From: SVTX01 sp045632305
GTDB taxonomy: Bacteria > Bacillota > Clostridia > Oscillospirales > CAG-272
DNA length: 64,000 nt
Assembly: GCA_045632305.1 (NCBI GenBank)
Contig: JAZQWL010000010.1
Coordinates: forward strand, 62,001 to 126,000
Reading direction: 5' to 3'
Position numbers and translations under genes: made by a program. Each line of letters starts with the position of its first letter. The stretch's first letter is position 1. Positions 41,883 to 51,149 of this stretch are shown in pieces. The notes under the pieces were generated by a model, which worked only from the letters and a program-made list of their open reading frames with translations, ran no database searches and was not told the origin of the DNA.

Positions 41883-42093
41883 TTAAAAGATTTTTATTCG
41901 CAAAGCGAATGAAATAAAACGGTTCGGAGTCGGAGATATGCGGCGCATGCCGCTGCCTCTCTGGCTTGCGAATACCCCCACTACCGAAAGGAAGTTAATC
42001 GGAAAGTTGATTATCCGTTGGACTTAACCGTCGGTACGCCGCCGATATTCGGCAGCAAGAAAATATTTTAACTTGCATCAGGAGGAAAGAAAA
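41883..42093 (+). other. Structured gap between rpsN and rpsH
   Basis: No gene. Visible inverted repeats are ATTCGC/GCGAAT, GCGGC/GCCGC, a long-range GTTAA/TTAAC pair enclosing a CGGA/TCCG pair, and GCCG/CGGC near 42040. There is no terminator and no clear promoter. It could be an operon-internal control element for the second half of spc, or one of the hairpin-rich intergenic elements common in this genome. Confidence 0.4.
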
Positions 42094-42489
42094 ATGCAAA
42101 TGTCCGATGTTATTGCAGATATGCTCACAAGAATCAGAAATGCTAGCAACGCTAAGCATGCTACTGTTGACATTCCTGCATCCAACATGAAGAAGTCCAT
42201 CGCAGATATCCTTGTTGAAGAAGGTTATATCAAGAGCTACGAAGTAGTTGAAGATGGCAAGCAGGGTACAATCAGAGTTACTCTCAAGTACCTTGGTAAG
42301 ACAAAGGTTATTAGAGGTCTCAAGCGCGTATCCAAGCCCGGTCTTAGAATTTACGTTGGTTATGAAAACATGCCCAAGGTAATGAACGGTCTCGGTATCG
42401 CAATCGTTTCCACATCTAAGGGTATCATGACAGACAAGAAGGCTCGCGCACTTAAGGTTGGCGGCGAAGTTCTCGCGTTTGTTTGGTAA
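42094..42489 (+). CDS. rpsH: Ribosomal protein S8
   Basis: 131 residues; central 16S rRNA binder. It has MSDVIADMLTRIRNA at the start and the conserved STSKGIMTDKKAR. The ATG at 42094 lies 8 bp from GGAGG; an upstream in-frame TTG at 42073 overlaps the ribosome site and is rejected. S8 represses the spc operon in E. coli. Confidence 0.97.
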   Translation: MQMSDVIADMLTRIRNASNAKHATVDIPASNMKKSIADILVEEGYIKSYEVVEDGKQGTIRVTLKYLGKTKVIRGLKRVSKPGLRIYVGYENMPKVMNGLGIAIVSTSKGIMTDKKARALKVGGEVLAFVW

Positions 42490-42509
42490 TTGATAGGAGG
42501 TATACTAAT

Positions 42510-43130
42510 ATGTCAAGAATTGGTAGAATGCCTGTCGTAATTCCTGCAGGTGTAACAGTAACACTTAACGGTAACACACTTACTGCTAAGGGCCCCAAGG
42601 GCACACTCACTGAGTCCTTTAGTGAAAGAATGACAATCACAGTTGAAGGCAACCAGATCCTCGTAACACGTCCTACAGACGACAAGGAAGACAGAAGCGT
42701 ACACGGTCTCACACGTGCTCTTATTCAGAACATGATCACAGGTGTATCCGTTGGCTATCAGAAGATCCTTATGATCATGGGCGTTGGTTACAAGGCAGTT
42801 AAGGTTGGTAAGGACCTTCAGCTTTTCCTCGGTTACTCCCTTGTTCCTACAAGCGGACTTCCCCAGGATAAGTACATCATCAGCGACACTGATGAAGTAA
42901 AGCTTTCAGTTCCTAACGAAGCTGAAATTAAGGCACTTGGAATTGACAAGATGACAACTGAAAAGATCAATGGCGGTCTTATCATCATCGTAAGCGGTGC
43001 TGACAAGCAGGCAGTTGGTCAGATGGCAGCTGTTATCAGAAGCAAGCGTCCCCCCGAACCCTACCACGGTAAGGGTATTCGCTACATCGACGAATACGTT
43101 CGTCGTAAAGCCGGTAAGACTGGTAAATAA
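42510..43130 (+). CDS. rplF: Ribosomal protein L6, longer than usual
   Basis: 206 residues against about 180 in most bacteria. The first domain is normal. The second domain carries about 25 extra residues around 108-160 (between LGYS and SGADKQAVGQMAA). The C-terminus RPPEPYHGKGIRY is conserved. The start at 42510 has AGGAGG nine bases upstream. Confidence 0.96.
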   Translation: MSRIGRMPVVIPAGVTVTLNGNTLTAKGPKGTLTESFSERMTITVEGNQILVTRPTDDKEDRSVHGLTRALIQNMITGVSVGYQKILMIMGVGYKAVKVGKDLQLFLGYSLVPTSGLPQDKYIISDTDEVKLSVPNEAEIKALGIDKMTTEKINGGLIIIVSGADKQAVGQMAAVIRSKRPPEPYHGKGIRYIDEYVRRKAGKTGK

Positions 43131-43148
43131 TGAAAGGAGTGGAGTAAA

Positions 43149-43508
43149 ATGGTATCAAGAAAAGACAGCAATAAGGCTCGCCTTAAGAGACATAAGAGAG
43201 TCAGAGCAAAGATTTCCGGTACTGCAGCTCGTCCCCGTCTTTGCGTATATCGCTCTAATGCGAATATTTCCGCGCAGATCATTGACGACGTAGCAGGCAA
43301 GACATTGGTTTCCGCTTCTACTTACGGCGCTTCCTTCGAGGGCAACGGTGGTAACAAGGCCGCAGCTCGCGAGGTTGGTAAGGCACTTGCGGAAAAGGCA
43401 GTTGCAATGGGCATCACAGAAGTCGTTTTCGACAGAGGCGGCTATGTATATCACGGACGTGTATCGGAATTGGCTGACGGCGCTCGCGAGGGCGGCTTGA
43501 AGTTCTAA
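43149..43508 (+). CDS. rplR: Ribosomal protein L18
   Basis: 119 residues; carries 5S rRNA into the 50S with L5. The ending FDRGGYVYHGRVSELADGAREGGLKF is typical. A hairpin with T-run follows before rpsE. Confidence 0.98.
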   Translation: MVSRKDSNKARLKRHKRVRAKISGTAARPRLCVYRSNANISAQIIDDVAGKTLVSASTYGASFEGNGGNKAAAREVGKALAEKAVAMGITEVVFDRGGYVYHGRVSELADGAREGGLKF

Positions 43509-43539
43509 TCCATTTCGGATTAGTAACCGGTTTGTACAC

Positions 43540-43568
43540 TGTTCAAACACATTTATTTGAACATTTTT
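43540..43568 (+). terminator. Weak terminator-like hairpin between rplR and rpsE
   Basis: TGTTCAAA (43540-43547) pairs with TTTGAACA (43556-43563), followed by T5. AT-rich and weak, inside the operon; it may reduce rather than end transcription. Confidence 0.45.
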
Positions 43569-43584
43569 CAGGAGGAAACCAGAA

Positions 43585-44088
43585 ATGGCACAGAGATTTA
43601 ATCCGGCAGAAGTTGAGCTTACAGAAAAGCTCGTTTCGCTGAACCGTGTTTCCAAGACAGTTAAGGGTGGTCGTATCGCTCGTTTCGCAGCACTTATGGT
43701 TGTAGGCGATGGCAACGGTCACGTAGGCGTAGGTCTTGGTAAGGCAGCTGAAGTACCCGAAGCAATCCGCAAGGGTATTGAAGACGCAAAGAAGAATATG
43801 ATCACAGTTTCCCTTAAGGGAACAACAATTCCCCACGAAGTTACAGGTGTATTCGGCGCAGGTAAGGTGCTTCTTAAGCCCGCTGCACTCGGTACAGGTA
43901 TCATCGCAGGTGGTAAGGTAAGAGCTGTACTTGAGGCAGCCGGTATTTCCAATATCAGAGCTAAGTCCCTTCGTTCCAGCAACCCCACAAACGTTGTTAA
44001 GGCAACAATGGAAGGTCTCAAGGAACTCCGTACAGCAGAAGAAGTTGCTAAGATCCGCGATATTAGCGTTGAACAGGTTAAGGGTTAA
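43585..44088 (+). CDS. rpsE: Ribosomal protein S5
   Basis: 167 residues; 30S accuracy protein. It contains the double-stranded-RNA-binding-like fold with GGRIARFAALMVVGDGNGHVG and the C-terminal SSNPTNVVKAT. Confidence 0.98.
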   Translation: MAQRFNPAEVELTEKLVSLNRVSKTVKGGRIARFAALMVVGDGNGHVGVGLGKAAEVPEAIRKGIEDAKKNMITVSLKGTTIPHEVTGVFGAGKVLLKPAALGTGIIAGGKVRAVLEAAGISNIRAKSLRSSNPTNVVKATMEGLKELRTAEEVAKIRDISVEQVKG

Positions 44089-44102
44089 GGAGGAGAATGA
44101 CG

Positions 44103-44282
44103 ATGAAAAAGGTAACACTTGTAAAGAGTCTTATTTGCTCCAAGCCCAACCAGAAGGCAACTGCACAGTCCCTCGGTCTCAAGAAGATCGGTGACAGCAT
44201 TGTACACGCAGATGACGCAGTTCTTGCAGGCAAGATTAAAGTCATCGCTCACCTCGTTACAGTTGAAACTGTAGAAGGCTAA
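44103..44282 (+). CDS. rpmD: Ribosomal protein L30
   Basis: 59 residues; small 50S protein with the family pattern VKSLICSKPNQKATAQSLGLKK. The ATG at 44103 is 10 bp from AAGGAGG; the one at 44097 is too close. Confidence 0.96.
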   Translation: MKKVTLVKSLICSKPNQKATAQSLGLKKIGDSIVHADDAVLAGKIKVIAHLVTVETVEG

Positions 44283-44298
44283 TAGGAGGTACAGAGTA

Positions 44299-44742
44299 AT
44301 GAAACTTAATGAACTCAGACCCGCTGAGGGTTCCGCAAAGTCCGCTTACAGAAAGGGCAGAGGCCCCGGTTCCGGTAACGGTAAGACTGCAGGTAAGGGA
44401 CACAAGGGTCAGAACGCTCGCTCCGGCGGTGGTGTAAGACCCGGTTTTGAAGGCGGTCAGATTCCGCTTTACAGAAAGCATCCTAAGAGAGGCTTCAATA
44501 ATAAGTTTGCTACAAACTATGCTATCGTAAACGTTCAGACAATTAACGACAGATTCGAAAACGGCGCTGTTGTTGATATGGAAGCACTCCTCGCTTCTAA
44601 GATCATCCGCAAGCCCATGGATGGACTTAAGGTTCTTGGTAACGGTGAGCTCACAAAGAGCGTAACGGTTAAGGCAAACATCTTCTCCGCAACAGCAAAG
44701 GAAAAGATAACAGCAGCAGGTGGACAGGCAGAGGAGGTATAA
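44299..44742 (+). CDS. rplO: Ribosomal protein L15
   Basis: 147 residues; late 50S protein. Conserved Gly-rich RKGRGPGSGNGKTAGKGHKGQ near the start and GGVRPGFEGGQIPLYRK. It is followed by secY after 4 bp. Confidence 0.98.
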   Translation: MKLNELRPAEGSAKSAYRKGRGPGSGNGKTAGKGHKGQNARSGGGVRPGFEGGQIPLYRKHPKRGFNNKFATNYAIVNVQTINDRFENGAVVDMEALLASKIIRKPMDGLKVLGNGELTKSVTVKANIFSATAKEKITAAGGQAEEV

Positions 44743-44746
44743 AAGG

Positions 44747-46213
44747 ATGTTTCAGACGTTAAAAAATGCGTGGAAGACCCCCGAGCTTAAGACTAAGCTT
44801 CTCTTCACATTAATTATCGTTATCCTTTACCGACTTGGCGCAAGCATAATGGTACCGTGGATCGATCCCGCGGCAACAACACAGATGGTTGACATGTATT
44901 CGGGTACAGTTCTCGAATATTTGAGCCTCCTTTCCGGTGGCGCGTTGACACAGGCGACGTTGTTTGCTCTTTCGGTATCTCCCTATATCACTGCATCCAT
45001 CGTAATGCAGCTTCTTACAATCGCTATTCCGAAGCTTGAACAGCTCTCCAAGGAAGGCGAAGAAGGTAAGAAGAAGATTTCCGCAATCACAAGACTTGTA
45101 ACAATTGCTTTGGCGCTAATCACATCCTTTGGTTACACATTGATGATCATGAGCCAGAGCATGACAACACTCGTAAAGCTTAAGACAGGCGTTGGCTACA
45201 CATGGGTTAACGGCAACACAACAAAGGCATTTAACATCGTTGAGATCTTCAAGAACGGTGTTGGCTTGCAGTTTGTAGCAATTATTGCTTGCTACTGCGC
45301 AGGTGCTGCTCTTGTTATGTGGCTTGCTGAAAAGATCAACGAAAAGGGTATTGGTAACGGTATTTCCATCATCCTCTTCGCTAACATCTTGTCCGGTATT
45401 CCCACAACAGTTGCTAACCTTTGGGCACTCGCTTCCACACCTTTCAAGGCAGGTGTGAACGACGGCTTCCACGCTTCTATGATCGTTGCTCCTGCACTCG
45501 CACTTCTCATCGTAGCAATCGTTGTTGCTGCAGTTTACTTCATTGTTTGGTTCACAAACTCTGAGAGAAGAATTCCCGTTCAGTACGCAAAGAGAGTAGT
45601 TGGCAGAAAGATGTATGGCGGCCAGTCCTCCAGTCTTCCTTTGAAGCTTAACATGTCCGGCGTTATGCCTATCATCTTCGCGAACGCAATTGTAACGATT
45701 CCCGCTACAATTTCCATGTTCACAACAAACGCGAAGGCAGAGTGGATCAAGAAGGCGAACAACCTTATTGCCGGTTTCAACCAGACAAATCCCCTCTACA
45801 TCATTTTGTTTGCAATCTTGCTTATTGCATTCGCATTCTTCTATATTATGATCTCCTTCAACCCTGTTGAGGTTGCAAATAATATCAGAAATAACGGTGG
45901 CGCTATCCCCGGTATCAGACCCGGTAAGCCCACAAAGGACTTCATCCAGAAGATCCTTAACAGAATAACATTTATAGGCGCAATCTTCCTTGCAGTAATC
46001 GCTGTACTTCCTATGATCGTATATGCGATTCTCGCAATCGAGCCCATCTACAACTCCGTTGGTACATTCCTTAATGTTAACCTCGTAGGTGTTCTTGGTG
46101 GTATCGCGTTCTCCGGTTCTTCAATCCTCATCGTTGTAGGTGTTGCACTTGAAACAATCAGAGAGCTCGAGGCACAGCTCACAATGCGTAACTATAAGGG
46201 ATTCCTTGATTAA
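44747..46213 (+). CDS. secY: Preprotein translocase SecY
   Basis: 488 residues, ten predicted helices; the channel of the Sec machinery. LSGGALTQATLFALSVSPYITASI and the C-terminal LEAQLTMRNYKGFL are typical. It is about 50 residues longer than most SecY proteins, with the excess in two outward-facing loops (around TGVGYTWVNGNT and STPFKAGVNDG). The start has GAGGAGG upstream. Confidence 0.97.
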   Translation: MFQTLKNAWKTPELKTKLLFTLIIVILYRLGASIMVPWIDPAATTQMVDMYSGTVLEYLSLLSGGALTQATLFALSVSPYITASIVMQLLTIAIPKLEQLSKEGEEGKKKISAITRLVTIALALITSFGYTLMIMSQSMTTLVKLKTGVGYTWVNGNTTKAFNIVEIFKNGVGLQFVAIIACYCAGAALVMWLAEKINEKGIGNGISIILFANILSGIPTTVANLWALASTPFKAGVNDGFHASMIVAPALALLIVAIVVAAVYFIVWFTNSERRIPVQYAKRVVGRKMYGGQSSSLPLKLNMSGVMPIIFANAIVTIPATISMFTTNAKAEWIKKANNLIAGFNQTNPLYIILFAILLIAFAFFYIMISFNPVEVANNIRNNGGAIPGIRPGKPTKDFIQKILNRITFIGAIFLAVIAVLPMIVYAILAIEPIYNSVGTFLNVNLVGVLGGIAFSGSSILIVVGVALETIRELEAQLTMRNYKGFLD

Positions 46214-46255
46214 TTAAGACACAACGATAATATAAAATCCATTGGAGGTTAAACC

Positions 46256-46894
46256 ATGAATTTGATATTAATGGGTGCTCCCGGCGCGGGTAAAGGCACA
46301 CAGTCAGCTAAAATTTCTGAAAAGTACAACATTCCCGCTATAGCAACAGGAGATATTCTCCGCGGCGCTATCAAGGCCGGAACAGAGCTTGGTTTGTCTG
46401 CAAAGAGTTATATCGATGCAGGTAAGCTCGTTCCCGATGCAGTTGTGATCGGTATTATTAAGGAATATCTTTCGACAGAAGCTTGTAAGAATGGCTTCAT
46501 ACTTGACGGTTTCCCCCGTTCCATTCCTCAGGCAGAGGCGCTTGACACTCTCGGTGTTAAGATCGACGTAGTCCTCAGCATTGAGGTTGATGATGAAAAG
46601 ATCATTCAGAGAATGAGCGGAAGAAGAGTTTGCTCCTGCGGCGCTTCTTACCACGTTGACTACAACGCTCCCAAGGTTGAGGGCGTATGTGACAAGTGCG
46701 GTAACGAGCTTTACATCAGAAATGATGACGCTGCTGAAACCGTTGCAAACAGACTCAAAACTTACCACGCACAGACCGAGCCGCTTAAGGATTTCTATGC
46801 GGCAAAGGGACTTCTTGTTGAGGTTGACGGACACCGCAGCGTTGAAGAAACAACAGCTCTTGTGTTCTCCGTTCTTGACAAGGTAGAGGCGTAA
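46256..46894 (+). CDS. adk: Adenylate kinase, zinc-lid form
   Basis: 212 residues; ATP + AMP to 2 ADP. P-loop GAPGAGKGTQ at 7-16, DGFPRS near 84, and a LID with four cysteines (CSCG...CDKCG), the zinc-stabilised form of many Gram-positive bacteria. Sits between secY and map as usual. Confidence 0.98.
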   Translation: MNLILMGAPGAGKGTQSAKISEKYNIPAIATGDILRGAIKAGTELGLSAKSYIDAGKLVPDAVVIGIIKEYLSTEACKNGFILDGFPRSIPQAEALDTLGVKIDVVLSIEVDDEKIIQRMSGRRVCSCGASYHVDYNAPKVEGVCDKCGNELYIRNDDAAETVANRLKTYHAQTEPLKDFYAAKGLLVEVDGHRSVEETTALVFSVLDKVEA

Positions 46895-46914
46895 AATAAA
46901 CTCGAGGTAGACGA

Positions 46915-47676
46915 ATGATTCAGTTGAAGAATCAGGCACAGCTTGAAACAATGCAGGTTGCCTGCAGAATTACGGGAGAAGCACTGCTTCTCGCCCGTGA
47001 TAGCATTCGTGAGGGCATGAGCACCTATGAGCTTGACAAGATCATAAGAAATTATATCGAGTCGCAGGGCGCTCGCCCCTCCTTCCTCGGATACGGCGGA
47101 TTCCCCGGTAGCGCTTGTATAAGCATAAACGACGAAGTAATTCACGGAATTCCTTCCAAGAAGGTCATCATCAAAAACGGTGATATCGTGAAGGTTGACG
47201 TTGGAGCTTTCTACAAGGGTTATCACGGAGACGCCGCAAGAACTATTCCTGTAGGAACTGTAAGCGACGAAGCGAAGAAGCTCATTGAGGTAACTCGTGA
47301 AAGCTTTTTCCGTGGCATAGAACAGCTCAAGGTCGGTAACAGACTTGGAGACGTTGGTCACGCGATCGATTCCTACGTTGTTGAGAATGGCTTTTCCACA
47401 GTGAAGAGATACATCGGACACGGAATCGGAACCGAGCTTCATCAGTCTCCCGACGTTCCGAATTACGGAACAGCGGGCAGAGGAACAAGATTGCTCGCGG
47501 GAATGACTCTGGCAATTGAACCAATGGTCAATGTCGGAGGAGAAAATGTCAGAGATCTCTCTGACGGTTGGACAGTGAAAACTGCCGACGGAACATTGTC
47601 TGCTCATTATGAAAACACGGTTGCATTGACTAATGACGGCGTGATCGTTATGACGCAGATCGACAAAGATTTTTGA
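46915..47676 (+). CDS. map: Methionine aminopeptidase, type I
   Basis: 253 residues; removes the initiator Met. Metal ligands are seen in VKVDVGAFYKGYHGDAARTI (two Asp), GHGIGTELH (His) and the two downstream Glu (AIEPMV and HYENTVAL). Follows adk by 20 bp. Confidence 0.97.
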   Translation: MIQLKNQAQLETMQVACRITGEALLLARDSIREGMSTYELDKIIRNYIESQGARPSFLGYGGFPGSACISINDEVIHGIPSKKVIIKNGDIVKVDVGAFYKGYHGDAARTIPVGTVSDEAKKLIEVTRESFFRGIEQLKVGNRLGDVGHAIDSYVVENGFSTVKRYIGHGIGTELHQSPDVPNYGTAGRGTRLLAGMTLAIEPMVNVGGENVRDLSDGWTVKTADGTLSAHYENTVALTNDGVIVMTQIDKDF

Positions 47677-47716
47677 GTTTTGAATTTGGTATGAACCATA
47701 TTTAGGAGGATTTATT

Positions 47717-47935
47717 TTGCCGAAGGATGATGTAATTGAATTTGAAGGCGAAGTAGTTGAGGCACTTCCCAACGCGACCTTCAAGGTAAAGCTTCCCAAC
47801 GGTCACATCGTGACTGCTCATATTTCGGGAAAGCTGAGAATTAACTATATCAGAGTTTTGCCCGGTGACCACGTAACTGTTGAGGTTTCGGTTTACGACC
47901 TCACAAAGGGTCGCATTACATGGCGCTCTAAATAA
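47717..47935 (+). CDS. infA: Translation initiation factor IF-1
   Basis: 72 residues, the standard length; an OB-fold factor that closes the 30S A site. It begins PKDDVIEFEGEVVEALPN. The start codon is TTG, 10 bp after AGGAGGA; no ATG fits. It lies between map and rpmJ. Confidence 0.97.
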   Translation: MPKDDVIEFEGEVVEALPNATFKVKLPNGHIVTAHISGKLRINYIRVLPGDHVTVEVSVYDLTKGRITWRSK

Positions 47936-48000
47936 TAAAATTAAAACCGTGATGTGGCTTTGCCACGAAAAAATACTCTAAAGAAAGGTGGTTTACAGGA

Positions 48001-48114
48001 ATGAAAGTTAAACCGTCCGTAAAGAAAATCTGCGAAAAGTGCAAGATTATTAAGAGAAAAGGTAAAGTCATGGTTATCTGCGAGAACCCCAAGCACAAGC
48101 AGAAGCAGGGTTAA
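48001..48114 (+). CDS. rpmJ: Ribosomal protein L36, zinc form
   Basis: 37 residues, MKVKPSVKKICEKCKIIKRK then GKVMVICENPKHKQKQG. The zinc ligands C11, C14, C27 and H32 are all there. It starts after an AAAGGTGG ribosome site, 65 bp after infA. Confidence 0.97.
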   Translation: MKVKPSVKKICEKCKIIKRKGKVMVICENPKHKQKQG

Positions 48115-48166
48115 TCGCAAGCTTGACTTTAACAATCAACTCATTTTAACAGAGAGGTAAAAACAG

Positions 48167-48535
48167 ATGGCACGTATAGCTGGTGTTGATATTCCCAATA
48201 ACAAGCGCGTTGAAATCGCCCTTACTTACATTTATGGTATTGGACGCAAGAGCGCAAATGATATCATAGCTCAGACAGGCATCAACCCTGATACAAGAGC
48301 TAAGGACCTTACAGAGGAAGAAATTGCAAAGCTTCGTGATGTTATCGAAAACTCTTACAAAGTTGAAGGTGATCTTCGTAGAGAAGTTTCCCTCAATATC
48401 AAGAGAATGGTAGAAATCAACTGCTACCGCGGTATCAGACACAGAAAGGGTCTTCCCGTAAGAGGTCAGAGAACAAAGACAAATGCGAGAACAAGAAAAG
48501 GTCCCGCTAAGACAATTGCTAACAAGAAGAAATAA
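48167..48535 (+). CDS. rpsM: Ribosomal protein S13
   Basis: 122 residues; 30S head protein touching the P-site tRNA through its basic tail. ARIAGVDIPNNKRVEIALTY start and RGIRHRKGLPVRGQRTKTNARTRKG near the end are typical. Confidence 0.98.
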   Translation: MARIAGVDIPNNKRVEIALTYIYGIGRKSANDIIAQTGINPDTRAKDLTEEEIAKLRDVIENSYKVEGDLRREVSLNIKRMVEINCYRGIRHRKGLPVRGQRTKTNARTRKGPAKTIANKKK

Positions 48536-48550
48536 AGGAGTGGCATAGAC

Positions 48551-48949
48551 ATGGCAAAAGCAAATGCAAAGAAAGTTGTCAAGAGACGCCGCGAAAGAAA
48601 GAATATTGAAAAGGGCGCAGTACACATTCAGTCCACTTTCAATAACACTATCGTTACAATTACAGACGTTAACGGCAACGCAATTTCCTGGGCTTCCGCT
48701 GGTGAGCTTGGTTTCAAGGGTTCTAGAAAGTCTACTCCCTTCGCAGCTCAGTCAGCTTCCGAAACAGCAGCAAAGGCTGCAGTTGAGCACGGTCTCAAGT
48801 CTGTTGAAGTATATGTAAAGGGTCCCGGTTCGGGCCGTGAATCCGCAATTCGCGCACTCGAAACATGTGGTCTTCAGATTACACTTATCAAAGACGTTAC
48901 TCCCATCCCCCACAACGGATGCAGACCGCCTAAGCGCAGACGCGTATAA
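48551..48949 (+). CDS. rpsK: Ribosomal protein S11
   Basis: 132 residues; platform protein of the 30S. Conserved HIQSTFNNTIVTITD and the ending ITLIKDVTPIPHNGCRPPKRRRV. 15 bp after rpsM. Confidence 0.98.
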   Translation: MAKANAKKVVKRRRERKNIEKGAVHIQSTFNNTIVTITDVNGNAISWASAGELGFKGSRKSTPFAAQSASETAAKAAVEHGLKSVEVYVKGPGSGRESAIRALETCGLQITLIKDVTPIPHNGCRPPKRRRV

Positions 48950-48969
48950 TTTAAAGGAGGTAGTTTAAA

Positions 48970-49596
48970 ATGGCTAGATACACAGGTCCCGCATGTAAGC
49001 TCTGCCGTAGAGAAGGTAAGAAGCTCTACCTCAAGGGCGAAAGATGCACAAGCGGCAAGTGCGCACTTGACCGCAGAAATACAGCTCCCGGCCAGCACGG
49101 CGCAGCTAAGAAGAAGATGGGCGAATACGGCCTTCAGCTTCGTGAAAAGCAGACAACAAAGAGATACTACGGTGTTCTTGAAAAGCAGTTCAAGAATTAC
49201 TATGAAGAGGCAGCTCGCAAGGAAGGTATGACAGGTGAAAACCTCCTCGTTCTCCTTGAAAGACGTCTTGACAACACAATCTTCAGAATGGGTCTTGCTG
49301 AGTCTCACAAGGAAGCTCGTCAGCTCGTTCTTCATGCAAACTTCACACTTAACGGCAAGAAGGTTAACATTCCTTCCATCCTCGTTAAGCCCGGCGATGT
49401 AATCGCAACAAAGGAATCAGCTCGCGACAACGGCAGAATCAAGGAACTCGTTGAGGCTCTTGAATCCAAGGTTGCTCCTAAGTGGCTCGAGGTTAACAAG
49501 ACAGACCTTACAGCTAAGGTTGTTGCAATGCCTGCAAGAGAAGATATTGACTTCGACTTCAACGAACAGCTTATCGTTGAACTTTACTCCAAGTAA
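48970..49596 (+). CDS. rpsD: Ribosomal protein S4, zinc form
   Basis: 208 residues; nucleates 30S assembly. The N-terminus has four cysteines (CKLC near 9-12 and CTSGKC near 26-31), the zinc-binding form, and an S4 RNA-binding domain (RLDNTIFRMG...). Many Bacilli have a zinc-free S4, so this is informative. Confidence 0.98.
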   Translation: MARYTGPACKLCRREGKKLYLKGERCTSGKCALDRRNTAPGQHGAAKKKMGEYGLQLREKQTTKRYYGVLEKQFKNYYEEAARKEGMTGENLLVLLERRLDNTIFRMGLAESHKEARQLVLHANFTLNGKKVNIPSILVKPGDVIATKESARDNGRIKELVEALESKVAPKWLEVNKTDLTAKVVAMPAREDIDFDFNEQLIVELYSK

Positions 49597-49605
49597 TACC
49601 ACTTT

Positions 49606-49647
49606 GGGTAACCGTGGTTTTACGTTATTTTTGCGAATCCGTTACCC
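49606..49647 (+). other. Inverted repeat in the rpsD-rpoA gap
   Basis: GGGTAAC (49606-49612) and GTTACCC (49641-49647) are complementary over 28 nt of loop. It lies about 45 nt before the rpoA Shine-Dalgarno; no T-run follows. Confidence 0.45.
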
Positions 49648-49697
49648 GATTTTAGGCAAATTGCTTATCTAAAAATTTTAAGGAGGTTTTATTTGGA

Positions 49698-50672
49698 ATG
49701 ATTGAAATAGAGAAGCCCAATATATCTACTGTAAATTTGAGCGAGGATGGCACACGCGGTACATTTATCGTTGAGCCCCTTGAAAGAGGATTTGGACAGA
49801 CTCTTGGTAACTCTCTCCGCAGAGTTCTTATGAGCTCTCTTCCCGGTTACGCAGTAACAAATATTAAGATTGACGGTGTTCTTCACGAATTCTCCACAGT
49901 TCCCGGTGTTACCGAGGACGTAACAGAGATCATTCTTAACGTGAAGGGTATTATCGCTAAGCTTCATTGCACAGGTCCCAAGATCGTTGTTATCGACGTT
50001 GTTGGTGAGCACAATGTAACAGCCGGTGATATCAAGGCAGATACAGACATTGAGATCCTCAATCCTGATCACCACATCGCAACAGTTGCTGAAAATGAAA
50101 GATTCTATATGGAACTTACATTCAACTGTGACAGAGGTTACGTATCCTCTGAGCGCAACAAGCAGCTTCATACAGATATGCTCGGTATGAACTCCGCGCT
50201 CCCCATCAACACAATCTTCACAGACTCAATTTACACCCCCGTTTACAACGTAAACTTTGAGGTTGAAAATACTCGTTCCGGTAGCAACACTGATCTTGAC
50301 AAGCTCACGATCAACGTTCTTACAAACGGTACAATCTCAGCTAAGGAAGCGATTTCGCTCGGAGCCAAGATTCTCAATGAGCATCTCAACTTGTTTGTCG
50401 GATTGTCAGACGAGCCCGATGTCGGCGGTATCATGGTTGAGAGAGAAGAAACTATTAAAGAAAAGGTTCTTGAGATGACCATTGAGGAACTTGACATGTC
50501 TGTAAGAAGCTTCAATTGCTTGAAGCGTGCAGGCATTGATACAGTGGAAGATTTGACAAACCGCACCGAAGAGGATATGATCAAGGTTCGTAACCTCGGT
50601 AAGAAGTCGCTTGACGAAGTTATCCAGAAGCTCCATTCCCTCGGCTTAGATCTTAAGCGCGAAGAGGAGTAA
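49698..50672 (+). CDS. rpoA: RNA polymerase alpha subunit
   Basis: 324 residues. The N-terminal assembly domain holds TFIVEPLERGFGQTLGNSLRRVLMSSLPG; a short linker leads to the C-terminal domain (MTIEELDMSVRSFNCLKRAGI and KNLGKKSLDEV-like NLGKKSLDEVIQKL) that binds UP elements and activators. Confidence 0.98.
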   Translation: MIEIEKPNISTVNLSEDGTRGTFIVEPLERGFGQTLGNSLRRVLMSSLPGYAVTNIKIDGVLHEFSTVPGVTEDVTEIILNVKGIIAKLHCTGPKIVVIDVVGEHNVTAGDIKADTDIEILNPDHHIATVAENERFYMELTFNCDRGYVSSERNKQLHTDMLGMNSALPINTIFTDSIYTPVYNVNFEVENTRSGSNTDLDKLTINVLTNGTISAKEAISLGAKILNEHLNLFVGLSDEPDVGGIMVEREETIKEKVLEMTIEELDMSVRSFNCLKRAGIDTVEDLTNRTEEDMIKVRNLGKKSLDEVIQKLHSLGLDLKREEE

Positions 50673-50711
50673 GAAATTTAGATTTATTAAGCAGAAGGAG
50701 GGAATACAGCA

Positions 50712-51059
50712 ATGCCCGGAACCAGAAAACTTGGCAGACCTACCGCACACAGAAAAGCTATGCTTCGCGGAATGGTTACCCTGCTGCTTGAGAACGGACA
50801 GGTAGAAACAACTCTTACAAGAGCAAAGGAAGTTCGTTCCATCGCAGAAAAGATGATTACACTCGGCAAGAAGAATACTCTTGCAAGCCGTAGAGCAGCT
50901 CTCGCATACATCACAAAGGAAGACGTAGTTACAAAGCTCTTCAACGAAATCGCTCCCAAGTATGCAGAACGCAACGGTGGTTATACACAGATTCTTAAGG
51001 TTGGTGCACGTCGTGGCGACGCAGCTGAAATGGCTATCGTTCGTCTTATCGAGGACTAA
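50712..51059 (+). CDS. rplQ: Ribosomal protein L17
   Basis: 115 residues; lies near the tunnel exit. RKLGRPTAHRKAMLRGMVT at the start is the family mark. Last gene of the superoperon, followed 90 bp later by a strong terminator. Confidence 0.98.
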   Translation: MPGTRKLGRPTAHRKAMLRGMVTLLLENGQVETTLTRAKEVRSIAEKMITLGKKNTLASRRAALAYITKEDVVTKLFNEIAPKYAERNGGYTQILKVGARRGDAAEMAIVRLIED

Positions 51060-51149
51060 TCAGTAGACTGATAATTTTGGCGTAGAACAAGCGCCACACG
51101 AATGAACTTATTTGAGTTTATTTGACTCAAAGTGAATACATTCAAGGTT

